Positions 8,308-16,668 of a DNA stretch of 46,977 nucleotides are shown here, one piece after another (position 1 is the first letter of the stretch; each line of letters starts with the position of its first letter). Position numbers and translations under genes: made by a program. The notes under the pieces are model-generated. The model was not told where the DNA came from. It searched no databases and worked only from the letters and a program-made list of their open reading frames with translations. The stretch lies in NCBI GenBank assembly GCA_030596605.1, contig JAUVJI010000013.1, positions 1 to 46,977 of the forward strand. The letters run 5' to 3'. The DNA comes from Bacteroidales bacterium (GTDB lineage: Bacteria > Bacteroidota > Bacteroidia > Bacteroidales > JAADJA01).

Positions 8308-9831
8308 TTATTTGACCAACACTAGTTTTTCAACTGATGAAAAATTGTCAGATGAAATATTTACGAAATAATATCCTGATGTTATGTCAGATCCGGTGTT
8401 ACTATTACCATCCCATGAAATATATTGGTCACCGGCTGATTTTACTTCATTGATTAATGAATAAACCACTTGTCCTGAGGCATTGTAAATAGTAAGTGTA
8501 ATGCTTTCAGAATTTGGCAACGTAAAGTTTATTTTAGTCGGGCCAAAAGTTGGATTTGGATAAATTCCAATTTCAATGCTTTCCCTTTCGGCTATTGAAG
8601 TCTCATTATGCATTCCGGCGGCCTGTTCAGCTGCATCTTCAAGGATTTTGTCCGGAATATCATCATCAGGATCATCATTATGACAACCTAGGCAGGCATA
8701 GGCAGGACTTAAGGCAGCCGGTCTGTTTTCATCATCTTTTACTGCACTTCCATCTTCTGTAAACATTGACTCAGTATCAGGAATAATTTTCACAAGATGT
8801 GATCTTACATCACCCATATAACCACTTTCACCTCTGGTAGTTCCTGATTTGGCTGCAAAGGGCATGTGACAATCAAGGCATGTAGCATCTCCATTATGAT
8901 CGATATGGTTTACCTGATTGGGATGACAAGTTCCGCAAGTCATTATTATACCATCACCATCCCAGATAACCCTTTTGTGTGGATTATGGCATTGAGAACA
9001 ATCCATACCTTGTTCTTTAAAATGTTTTGTTGCAACAAACTCATCCCATTGTTCGTGATGTTTGATAAAGCCACCGCTTGAATTAATCGGGCTCGTGTAA
9101 CTTCTGTTATGGCAAGTACCACATAGAAAGTTAATATCATCGCTGCCTGGGTCAGGGGTTAGAACATCATCTCCAATTTGTAATCCGCCAATACTATTAT
9201 CCTGATGTGCAAATTCATAAACTTTGTCTATATCATCGGCTGAGAGGGTGTTAACGTGGTCTCCTCCCGGGCCATGGCAACTTTCGCAACCAACTCCACC
9301 TTCGGTAAAATTGCCAAGATCATCAACACCATCCAACCAGGTTCCAGTCATAGTACCTCCTGTTGTATGGCACTTAAAACAACCATAATTATAAACTTTA
9401 TTTTCATTGGTTGCCTCATAGTCAACCCAACCGTGATCTTCTCCGCCATAAAAATTGAATTGATTATGACCTAATCCGGTACTGTATGCACTTCCCGCTG
9501 TACCCACGATATGGCCATCATTTCCAACAAAACGGGATTTCCATCCATAACCGCCAATAACGCCGGCAATATCATCCCATGTGTGTGAACCATCACCTAG
9601 ATTTGTCATCCAGGAAACCTGATAATTGAAAGCTTCTGGTGGATAAACTGGTGGCTGACCATTTTCAATTACGGTAAATTTGTAAGGATGCCCTGATGTT
9701 ACCCAAAAATTGTATTTTTCTGAATGACATTGCTGACACGCATCTGATCCAACCCAGTCCTGTGCTGTTAACAACCCACTGCTGGATAGTAAAATCGTTG
9801 CTGAGAAAAGAAATAGTAGAAGTTTTTTCAT
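8308..9831 (-). CDS. Octaheme c-type cytochrome with T9SS C-terminal sorting domain
   Basis: Predicted cell-surface or secreted multiheme cytochrome of 507 residues. The signal peptide is MKKLLLFLFSATILLSSSGL with cleavage near TAQ. Eight CxxCH motifs follow: CQQCH (from residue 32), CFKCH, CESCH, CGTCH, CSQCH, CGTCH, CLDCH and CLGCH. The segment CESCHGPGGDH resembles the cytochrome c554 / octaheme family. After the haem region, about 80 C-terminal residues form a T9SS type A sorting domain: IGIYPNPTFGP start, FlgD-like WDGNSNTG, SGYYFV, and the end KLVLVK. Export through the type IX system would place the haem domain outside the outer membrane. A promoter and a palindrome lie upstream, followed by the response-regulator and kinase genes on the same strand, so phosphorelay control is plausible. 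Confidence 0.93.
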   Translation of the reverse strand: MKKLLLFLFSATILLSSSGLLTAQDWVGSDACQQCHSEKYNFWVTSGHPYKFTVIENGQPPVYPPEAFNYQVSWMTNLGDGSHTWDDIAGVIGGYGWKSRFVGNDGHIVGTAGSAYSTGLGHNQFNFYGGEDHGWVDYEATNENKVYNYGCFKCHTTGGTMTGTWLDGVDDLGNFTEGGVGCESCHGPGGDHVNTLSADDIDKVYEFAHQDNSIGGLQIGDDVLTPDPGSDDINFLCGTCHNRSYTSPINSSGGFIKHHEQWDEFVATKHFKEQGMDCSQCHNPHKRVIWDGDGIIMTCGTCHPNQVNHIDHNGDATCLDCHMPFAAKSGTTRGESGYMGDVRSHLVKIIPDTESMFTEDGSAVKDDENRPAALSPAYACLGCHNDDPDDDIPDKILEDAAEQAAGMHNETSIAERESIEIGIYPNPTFGPTKINFTLPNSESITLTIYNASGQVVYSLINEVKSAGDQYISWDGNSNTGSDITSGYYFVNISSDNFSSVEKLVLVK

Positions 9832-9884
9832 AGTACATATATTTAATTATTAATATAGATAGATAATTATTTTCTAATTCGAAG

Positions 9885-9915
9885 CAAAAATAGACTGATG
9901 TTCTATTTTATACAA
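9885..9915 (-). promoter_or_regulatory. Bacteroidota-type promoter for the octaheme cytochrome gene
   Basis: On the minus strand TATTTTTG (9892-9885) matches the -7 consensus TAnnTTTG, and TTG (9915-9913) lies 20 bases upstream, the usual -33 distance. The leader would be roughly 45-50 bases. The -33 element is only partial. Confidence 0.55.
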
Positions 9916-9945
9916 TAGCATCTTCTACGTAATTTTATATACCAT

Positions 9946-9959
9946 AAACTACGTAGTTT
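9946..9959. promoter_or_regulatory. 14-bp palindrome AAACTACGTAGTTT, candidate operator
   Basis: A perfect 14-bp palindrome with an ACGT core lies about 70-75 bases upstream of the inferred start of transcription of the octaheme gene. A second TACGTA-containing half (CTACGTAATT, 9925-9934) is about 20 bases away. It lies between the NarL-type regulator gene and the cytochrome gene and is a natural candidate for that regulator's site (inference). Confidence 0.45.
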
Positions 9960-10011
9960 TGTAATAAATAGTCGTATATGAAAAAAATAACTGGAAGGGT
10001 TTTGCTGTTTG

Positions 10012-10671
10012 TCAATCAAAGGAAATTATATTATGCTGTGCAGCATATTTGAGCAGTGCAACAACAGAATTAACTTTTAGCTTTTGCATTAAATTCCTGC
10101 GGTGGGTTTCAACTGTTCTCACACTTAAATGCAATTCATCCGCAATTTCCTGGTTGCTTTTATCATCTGCAACTTTTTGGATTATTTCTATCTCCCGTCT
10201 CGTAAGATGTATATCTTCCTGAACTGTTTTTTCTTGATCTGATAATTGCTCAAGAACATTATTGATCATCTGCTCCGATAATTGATTACTTAAGTACCGT
10301 TTGCCTTGGAGTACTGACTCTACAGCTTCAATAAATTCCTCCTTTTTTGAATTTTTAAGCAAATAACCGTGTCCACCGGCCCTAAGTATCTGAACAACAT
10401 ATTCGTTTTCATCATGCTGTGTAAGTGCCAGTATTTTTGTATTTGGAAGTTTATTTGTAATAACTTTAATGGCTTCGATACCACTGAGTATGGGCATTGA
10501 TATGTCCATGAAAATAATATCTGGTCTTAATTGTAGCGCCTTTTCAATCGCTTCTTCACCATCGTAAGCATTTCCAATGATGCTGTATCTTTTATGCGAT
10601 CTTAAAATATCCCTGATACCGTTATGAATGACTTCATGGTCATCTGCGATTAGAATGTTAATTTTTTTCAT
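10012..10671 (-). CDS. NarL/FixJ-family response regulator
   Basis: Cytoplasmic two-component response regulator of 219 residues. The ATG at 10671 gives the canonical start MKKINILIADDHEV; a longer frame to 10764 lies inside the kinase gene and adds a non-homologous 31-residue lead. The receiver domain spans 1-125 with acidic pocket Asp10/Asp11 and phosphoacceptor Asp56 (IIFMDISMP). The LuxR-type helix-turn-helix spans about 150-215 (LTRREIEIIQKVADDKSNQEIADELHLS, recognition helix VRTVETHRRN). The start overlaps the 3' end of the kinase gene by 14 bases, so the two are translated together. The octaheme cytochrome gene, on the same strand 180 bases downstream with a palindrome in between, is the likeliest target. 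Confidence 0.93.
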   Translation of the reverse strand: MKKINILIADDHEVIHNGIRDILRSHKRYSIIGNAYDGEEAIEKALQLRPDIIFMDISMPILSGIEAIKVITNKLPNTKILALTQHDENEYVVQILRAGGHGYLLKNSKKEEFIEAVESVLQGKRYLSNQLSEQMINNVLEQLSDQEKTVQEDIHLTRREIEIIQKVADDKSNQEIADELHLSVRTVETHRRNLMQKLKVNSVVALLKYAAQHNIISFD

Positions 10672-12463
10672 AAACAGCTTTTTTTCGACATGGAATTTCA
10701 ATGATAAGCTCAGTCCCTTTTTCCGCTTGTGAGTCAATGGAGAAGGTGCCGTTAAATGAAGCAATCCTTTCCCGAATACTTATTAATCCTATACCGATCT
10801 TCTTACTACCTGAATCATAAGCTTTCAAGTCAAAACCAACACCATCATCTTCAATTACTAAAACAATAAAACCTTGCGCTCTGAAAAGTTGGAAAGAGGC
10901 ATTTTTTGCCTTTGCATGTTTGATAATATTTGTCAATGATTCCTGACAAATTCTATAAATGGCTTTCTCAAGTTTAGGGTCAATACGATCATTAAAATCA
11001 TATGAATTGAACCTGAATTTTGTTTTATATACATCATTGGCTTTGTTTATGAGGTTTTCAATGGCTGCAACAAGGCCAAAATCCTTAATCATGATAGGGA
11101 TTAGGTTGTGTGCAAGGTTTTTTGCCTCTTTTATTGCTGAATCTATTTGTTCCTGAATTTTAACCACTGATGAGGAATTCTCCTTATCGTTTGTGTTTAA
11201 ATTCTGAATTGAAAACGAAATGGCCGACAGTGTTTGACCAAGGCCATCATGCAGATCAGTCGCTATCCTCATGCGTTCTTCTTCCTGTGCTTCATTGATC
11301 GCGATCAAATGCTCTTTGTGGATATGTTCCAATTCTTCTTCATAGGCTTTCATTTCTGCCAGATCATGTCCCACCAGGATTAAACCATCAGCTTCATCCT
11401 TTTGATTTTTCAAAATGGTACAGCTTATTAGCGCTGATATTTGTTTTCCACTTTTTGAAATAAAATAATTTTGTTTGTTAATGAATTGCTGATAATTGTT
11501 TAGTTTAGATTCCGTAGTTGAACTGTCATAATCCTTTGGAATATCATTGTTAAACAAAATTTTGATATTCTGATCAACAAGGTCAGGTTCCTTATATCCA
11601 AGCAATTTTAATGATGCGGAATTAACTGATCGGATGATGCTGTTTTTATCGGTAACCACCAACGGATCAAACATATTTTCCAGTATATTGTTAAGATAAT
11701 TTTTTGAAACTGTTGTTTCATCCAGTGCATCTAACATATTATTAAAAGAATCGGCTAATGTTAGAAACTCGTCATTGGAGTTAACGCTTACCTTTACTTT
11801 TCTGTCGCCTTTGCCGATTCTCTGGGTCACAGTCACCAGCTCCCTGATAGGATCTGTGAGATTGCGGATAAATCTTATTCCGCCAATTGATAGGATCAGG
11901 ATTAAGATAATCCCAAAAAAAACAACTGTAAATGTACCATGCAGAATTACTGTTTGGTTTCTTTTCTCGTATTTTTCAATTTCCACTTTTGTTTCATCCA
12001 CCAACAAATCTACTTTGCTGATACCATTTTTAATTTCACTCAGAATTAATCCATTGATAGATTTTTTTTCTTCTTCACCGGCTTGAAACAAATTATTGAC
12101 TGCATTTTCCACATTGGTCATCATTGTCTCAAATTCATTCAAAAGACTTAATTTATGCGATATGGTCAAAACTTGCTTGCAAGTATCAAGTTTCACTTTC
12201 GACTCCGTAACCAGTGCCTTGAATTCAATCTCAGCATAATCACCATTATCATTTAAACTATTTGCAAAAATCAATAAGTTGCTGAGCGACATTTTAAACT
12301 CCTGAACTGCATGTAGTTCATGATACTCAATAATAAGCTCTTCGGTGGTATTCTTAAAAAAACCAACGATGATCTGACTTCCCGCAACCATTAATATTAT
12401 GAGGGATAGCATGATCAATCCGCTTATTGTTAGTTTTTTTCTAATTGAGTATTTCATGCCCAT
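10658..12463 (-). CDS. NarX-like membrane histidine kinase (HAMP-PAS-HisKA_3)
   Basis: Inner-membrane sensor kinase of 601 residues. TM1 is at about 11-35. A periplasmic mostly helical sensor (36-170) resembles the four-helix-bundle sensors of NarX/MCP proteins. TM2 is at 171-198, HAMP at 199-250, and a PAS domain at about 255-370 (TDKNSIIRSVNSASLKLLGY). The HisKA_3 dimerisation helix carries the phosphoacceptor His405 in RIATDLHDGLGQ, and the HATPase_c domain (about 490-600) has the N box (CQESLTNIIKHA) and G box (EDDGVGFD). This domain order pairs with NarL/FixJ regulators, matching the overlapping downstream gene. The ligand is unknown. NarX homologues sense nitrate/nitrite, but the P-box is not clearly present. 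An alternative start is Met3 (12457). Confidence 0.92.
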   Translation of the reverse strand: MGMKYSIRKKLTISGLIMLSLIILMVAGSQIIVGFFKNTTEELIIEYHELHAVQEFKMSLSNLLIFANSLNDNGDYAEIEFKALVTESKVKLDTCKQVLTISHKLSLLNEFETMMTNVENAVNNLFQAGEEEKKSINGLILSEIKNGISKVDLLVDETKVEIEKYEKRNQTVILHGTFTVVFFGIILILILSIGGIRFIRNLTDPIRELVTVTQRIGKGDRKVKVSVNSNDEFLTLADSFNNMLDALDETTVSKNYLNNILENMFDPLVVTDKNSIIRSVNSASLKLLGYKEPDLVDQNIKILFNNDIPKDYDSSTTESKLNNYQQFINKQNYFISKSGKQISALISCTILKNQKDEADGLILVGHDLAEMKAYEEELEHIHKEHLIAINEAQEEERMRIATDLHDGLGQTLSAISFSIQNLNTNDKENSSSVVKIQEQIDSAIKEAKNLAHNLIPIMIKDFGLVAAIENLINKANDVYKTKFRFNSYDFNDRIDPKLEKAIYRICQESLTNIIKHAKAKNASFQLFRAQGFIVLVIEDDGVGFDLKAYDSGSKKIGIGLISIRERIASFNGTFSIDSQAEKGTELIIEIPCRKKAVYEKN

Positions 12464-12480
12464 TCAGACTTTGACTTATT

Positions 12481-12643
12481 ATTATTGAGCCTACTCTAAA
12501 AAGTCCATCGCTTTGGAATATTGAAAGAATGGAATATTGGCTCCCCCATTATTCCAGCATTCCAAATTTCCCTGCCCGTCCGTTCAGGCGGGCATTATAC
12601 CATTATTCTGTCAAAAATGACTTTTCGGAGTGGACTCATTATT
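12481..12643. mobile_element. MITE-like element with 19-bp inverted termini
   Basis: The termini 12487-12505 and 12619-12637 are inverted repeats of 19 bp matching at 15 positions, flanked on both sides by attatt (12481-12486 and 12638-12643), which would be a 6-bp target duplication although it is low in complexity. The inside has no ORF and holds a small G+C-rich inverted repeat (CCTGCCCG... CGGGCA, about 12571-12596). Confidence 0.55.
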
Positions 12644-13051
12644 AATGTATACTTCCTTTTTGATTACAAATTTAAACCATTTATTGATTATTGACTTTTG
12701 TGAAAATATATTTGCAAACCCCGTGCTTTTTTTACTTTATTACCGGGCCATCCACATCGTTAGGTCACCCTGAGAAGTGAGCCTGTCGAACTATCGAAGG
12801 GTAGACCGGGATTGATTGGTGAAGGGTGATTAGTGAAGAGTGAAGTGAAGGAACAAAGAGTTTAATGGTGCTTATCCGGATTTTAGAGCAGGCTAGTGGA
12901 CGAATTAATCCAGATAGGAATATTTCGGGGAATAATACAAATAAAAGTGAACAAAGTTTGATATTCAAATAAAAAATGTTATCCATCTTATAATGTATGT
13001 GAAAATTTAATAATTTTACCATGAAAATAAGAAGCATTAATTCTAAATTTC
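12644..13051. other. Gene-free stretch with a dispersed-repeat fragment
   Basis: No convincing gene. Bases 12774-12804 carry a degenerate copy of the TCACCCTGAG...TCGAAGGGT inverted repeat that is scattered through many Bacteroidota genomes. A short frame on the minus strand here has no coding signature. The last part is AT-rich and presumably holds the promoter of the following ATPase gene, but I cannot identify a clear element. Confidence 0.5.
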
Positions 13052-14224
13052 ATGGTTATGATGATTCAACGATTTGCATTAGAACGACTAAAAAGCTACT
13101 CTGAAGTTTTTCCAGCTATAGGTATTATTGGACCCCGGCAGGTAGGAAAAACCACACTGGTAAAAGAATTCCAGAAAATATTGGATATCGAAAGTATTTA
13201 TCTGGATCTGGAATTGTTCACGGATTTGGACAAATTGAAGGAACCTCAGATATTTTTATCTCAATATACTTCAAAGTGTTTAATTTTAGATGAAATTCAG
13301 TTAAAGCCTGATTTATTCCCCCTTCTTCGAGCCTTAATTGATCAACATCGAGTTCCATGTCGTTTTATTGTTCTTGGATCGGCGAGTCCTCAATTACTAA
13401 GGCAATCTTCCGAATCTCTTGCAGGGCGGATAGCTTACCTTGAGTTACAGCCATTTTCCTATCTGGAAATAGGAAGCTTAAAAAAAATTGAGAACCATCA
13501 TTTTTTGGGAGGATTTCCTGATGCTTTACTCAGTACTTCTGATACAGCCGGGAAATTGTGGTTAGATAATTTTATTCGTACCTATACGGAAAAAGACCTT
13601 CCGTTATACGGTTTATCTGCTGATCCGTACACAACCAGAAGGTTGTGGGAAATGCTGGCATGGATAAACGGAAATTTATTAAACCTGAATGCATTGGGAA
13701 AATCAATGGGTTTGTCTTACCATACTATTGCTAAATATATTGATTATCTTGAAAACACTTTTCTGGTGCGCAGGATTCAGCCTTTTCATTTTAACCTTAA
13801 AAAAAGGTTGGTTAAGACACCGAAAATCTATATTCGGGATTCGGGAATACTTCACCGCTTACTCCGCATAAATGATTATGACCAGTTACTGGGTCATGCA
13901 GGATTGGGTGGTTCATGGGAAGCCTATGTTATCGAACAAATATTCGGATTGAAACATCCTGACCTTGATTTGTTTTTCTACAGAACACATAATGGTGCCG
14001 AGGTGGATATTGTATTTGCAAAAGGACTACAACCTGTAGCAACAGCGGAAATTAAATTTACCTCTTCACCCAGCCCCGAAAAAGGAATGGTTAATTGCAT
14101 CGAAGATCTTAAAACCAAAAAGAACTTCATTATTACGCCTCTATCTGATGATTATCTGGCTAAAGAAAATATCAAGGTTTGCAATCTGCCAGTTTTCCTT
14201 GAAAAATATTTGCATGAAATATAA
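13052..14224 (+). CDS. AAA_14 / DUF4143 family ATPase
   Basis: Cytoplasmic ATPase of about 390 residues of the archaeal-type-ATPase-like group often found in bacterial genomes as lone mobile genes. The AAA_14 domain has Walker A GPRQVGKTT (about 27-35) and Walker B-like CLILDEIQ. The sensor region is IVLGSASPQLL. The DUF4143 domain in the second half has the signatures RDSGILHRLL and GGSWEAYVIEQI, then FYRTHNGAEVDIVF, which resembles a restriction-endonuclease-fold motif (E-V-D with TAEIKF). The cellular role of this family is unknown; links to toxin-antitoxin or DNA processing have been suggested. Starts at 13052, 13058 or 13061 are all possible. It stands alone among repeats, consistent with transfer. 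Confidence 0.88.
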   Translation: MVMMIQRFALERLKSYSEVFPAIGIIGPRQVGKTTLVKEFQKILDIESIYLDLELFTDLDKLKEPQIFLSQYTSKCLILDEIQLKPDLFPLLRALIDQHRVPCRFIVLGSASPQLLRQSSESLAGRIAYLELQPFSYLEIGSLKKIENHHFLGGFPDALLSTSDTAGKLWLDNFIRTYTEKDLPLYGLSADPYTTRRLWEMLAWINGNLLNLNALGKSMGLSYHTIAKYIDYLENTFLVRRIQPFHFNLKKRLVKTPKIYIRDSGILHRLLRINDYDQLLGHAGLGGSWEAYVIEQIFGLKHPDLDLFFYRTHNGAEVDIVFAKGLQPVATAEIKFTSSPSPEKGMVNCIEDLKTKKNFIITPLSDDYLAKENIKVCNLPVFLEKYLHEI

Positions 14225-14246
14225 AAGAATAAAGAAAGTGTTTAAA

Positions 14247-14321
14247 ATGAAAATTATAACAATAGTGCTATTAATCCCTATGGCTATTTCGCTTGTAGCT
14301 CAAAAAAGTAATGAGGATTAA
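14247..14321 (+). pseudogene. Orphan signal-peptide fragment
   Basis: A 24-codon frame (MKIITIVLLIPMAISLVAQ then KSNED and a stop) has the exact form of a Bacteroidota Sec signal peptide ending in VAQ, but no mature protein follows. It looks like the 5' remnant of an exported-protein gene whose body is lost, although a tiny peptide cannot be excluded. Confidence 0.35.
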
Positions 14322-14386
14322 ACTGCCCGCTAGTCTTAACTCAAACTAAAAAGAGCAGTAGTTCACTTTTTTGTATCAGCAGTATT

Positions 14387-16363
14387 TTATTGAAAAGATT
14401 TCTTTTTGTACGGAATCCAAACCAGCATATCTCCCGGTCCACGGTTTGCCCAAACGTAATAGGGAATGGCTTTGATTTTGTGTTTCGTTCGATCCATTTT
14501 AACTGAACCATCCGGTTCTTCGAATAAAGAATGAACAAAAAAGTCAATGGTTTGAATGCCATTGAGAAGGTCGGGTTCGAATTGGGTTGTAAAACCGGTT
14601 GACCGTACAGAAACAATTTTTTTGATGTTTATGCTATCCTGGTCCTTATCTTCGATGCAGTAAACCATTGGCCCCCGTTGAATGGCAAACCGAGCTTCAT
14701 TTTCTTTTACGTTTTTATGTGCTATTACTTCTTCAACAGGCATGGGGAGGTAAACTTCGACTTTGTCATTTGTATTCCATTCACGGTCAAGAACTGCATA
14801 GCCATTTTTTATTTTAAAGTCTATCTCAATTCCATTTACATGAATGACGACCTGTCTGTCCAAAGTTCTTTTATAGTGATACAAATTACCTGGGACAGGT
14901 TTGTTTCTTGCCCAACCCGGAATCCTGATATAAATTTCCCGATGACCGGGGTATTCCGGGTAAATATTTATAGTAACCCTACCATCCCAGGGATAATTAC
15001 TGTGTTGAGTAAGGGTTATTTTTTCGTTGGAGGTTTCAAAGGAAGTTTCACTCTCAACAAACAGATTCACATAGATCCTATTATCTTTAAAGGCATAAAT
15101 ATATCCCGGAACAGAAGGTAGAAAACGGCTGATGTTTGATGGGCAGCAGGCACAACCAAACCATTCTTGCCGTTGATGGCTGCTATCCGATTCGAGCGGA
15201 TTGGGATAAAAGAATAGATCACCCGAAAGAGATACTCCGGATAAAAGTGCATTGTACATTGTTCGCTCCATCACATCTATGTATTTGGCATCACCACTGA
15301 GCAGGAACATTCGATGGTTCCAAAAAACGTTGGCAATGGAGGCGCATGTTTCACAATAAGCAGTTAAGTTGGGTAATTCATAATCAGGTCCAAATCCTTC
15401 ATTGCCACCAGCCTGCCCGATGCAACCTGTTACGTACATTTTTTTATTTACCACATTCTCCCAGATATTATTAATGGCATTAATGTATGCCGGGTCGCCT
15501 GTTAAAGCAGCAACATCGGCCATGCCTGAATACATGTAAAGCGCCCTGACTGCATGTCCAACCGGTTCTCGTTGTTCAATTACTTTTTGGTGAGCCTGGT
15601 TATATTCCCATCCTTCCGGTCCACGAACATCAAGGAAAAATTTGGCAAGATCAAGATATTTTTTGTCACCGGTAGTCCTATATAGTTTAACCAAACCAAT
15701 CTCAATCTCCTGGTGACCGGGATATTTTTCGATCTTCCCCCAACCGAATTCTTTGTCGATCAGGTTGGCATTTTTTATGGCTACATCCAGATATGTTCGT
15801 TTACCGGTTGCCTGGAAATAGGCTACAGCCGCTTCGTACATATGTCCTACATTATATAACTCATGGCTGTGTTCGCTTACCTGTGACCAGCGCTCTGTTC
15901 CGGCCATTTTATGGGCACTGTCCCCCAGGATGGTTCGATTGGTATAAATATATCCATCGTCTTCCTGGGCTGCTGCAATTTTATAAATCAGTGAATCCAA
16001 ATATTGCTCAAGTTCAGGATCAGGTTTTATCATAAGCGAATAAGAAGCACCTTCTATAATCTTAAAAACATCCGAATCATCGAAAGCATATTTTGAGCAA
16101 AATGTTCCTTTAGTCAATCCTCCGGCAACTTCAAAGTTTTTAATCCTTCCGGTTTCCTCACTTTGCTGAAAAGCAATGGGAATGGTTACTTCTGTATTCT
16201 TTAAAATACGGGGCAACCAGAAATTGTCCTGAAGTTTAACCTGTGTAAAAGGGATGGGAGTAATGGGGTAGCCTTCTGTTGATTTATCCTCTTTGATATT
16301 ACATGCTGCAGCAACCAATAATAAAAGAATAATTAGCTCTGAATGGATTTGTTTGTATTTCAT
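14387..16363 (-). CDS. Glycoside hydrolase family 127 beta-L-arabinofuranosidase, lipoprotein
   Basis: Predicted exported lipoprotein glycosidase of 658 residues that releases beta-L-arabinofuranose from plant or algal glycans. The signal peptide ends in lipobox VAAAC (Cys21). The DUF1680/GH127 (alpha/alpha)6 barrel spans about 35-500, with beta-sandwich domains C-terminally. The zinc-binding and catalytic set of the family is present: Glu338 and Cys340 in YCETCAS, and the Cys pair 406-407 in CACCPSN, corresponding to Glu338, Cys340, Cys417 and Cys418 of the Bifidobacterium enzyme HypBA1, whose Cys417 is the nucleophile. No SusC/SusD or other glycan genes adjoin it, so it is not in a visible polysaccharide-utilisation locus. 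An independent transcription unit is likely. Confidence 0.92.
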   Translation of the reverse strand: MKYKQIHSELIILLLLVAAACNIKEDKSTEGYPITPIPFTQVKLQDNFWLPRILKNTEVTIPIAFQQSEETGRIKNFEVAGGLTKGTFCSKYAFDDSDVFKIIEGASYSLMIKPDPELEQYLDSLIYKIAAAQEDDGYIYTNRTILGDSAHKMAGTERWSQVSEHSHELYNVGHMYEAAVAYFQATGKRTYLDVAIKNANLIDKEFGWGKIEKYPGHQEIEIGLVKLYRTTGDKKYLDLAKFFLDVRGPEGWEYNQAHQKVIEQREPVGHAVRALYMYSGMADVAALTGDPAYINAINNIWENVVNKKMYVTGCIGQAGGNEGFGPDYELPNLTAYCETCASIANVFWNHRMFLLSGDAKYIDVMERTMYNALLSGVSLSGDLFFYPNPLESDSSHQRQEWFGCACCPSNISRFLPSVPGYIYAFKDNRIYVNLFVESETSFETSNEKITLTQHSNYPWDGRVTINIYPEYPGHREIYIRIPGWARNKPVPGNLYHYKRTLDRQVVIHVNGIEIDFKIKNGYAVLDREWNTNDKVEVYLPMPVEEVIAHKNVKENEARFAIQRGPMVYCIEDKDQDSINIKKIVSVRSTGFTTQFEPDLLNGIQTIDFFVHSLFEEPDGSVKMDRTKHKIKAIPYYVWANRGPGDMLVWIPYKKKSFQ

Positions 16364-16601
16364 TTACTTAGAATGAATATTTATTAGCTGTGAAATTAGT
16401 AAAATTCATTCAAACATTACCGAATCTATTTATAAATTTGGTCCAAAATAGTCATTTTTGAGAAATGGTTTAGGCGGATTGTGGCAGTGATCTTTATTAC
16501 TGTGGGAATTTATTTTGTTTTTATCTTCTATTTTTGATAATATTAAATTGCTGTTATCAAGTATCTTAACTTGTAATCCAAAATTTTTCTTAAAAAAATT
16601 A

Positions 16602-16645
16602 ACGTAAAAATACGTCAGTTTAAAATATTTGACGTACTTTTACGT
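16602..16645. promoter_or_regulatory. Inverted-repeat operator of the ars operon
   Basis: Two 16-bp arms (16602-16617 and 16630-16645) match as inverted repeats at 15 of 16 positions around a 12-base centre. Each arm itself contains two ACGT/ACGTC cores, giving four regularly spaced half-sites, 24 bases before the arsR start. The arrangement fits an ArsR-dimer operator covering the promoter; TACTTTTA at 16635-16642 resembles a -7 element. Confidence 0.72.
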
Positions 16646-16668
16646 CGAAATTATAAAACAAACATTAA

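Noticed and set aside
12765-13037. 90-residue minus-strand frame upstream of the AAA_14 ATPase
   Set aside because: It runs through a known-type dispersed repeat, has no homology-like motif, and its coding pattern is poor.
14341-14616. 91-residue minus-strand frame at the 3' end of the GH127 gene
   Set aside because: Out-of-frame shadow of the GH127 coding sequence.
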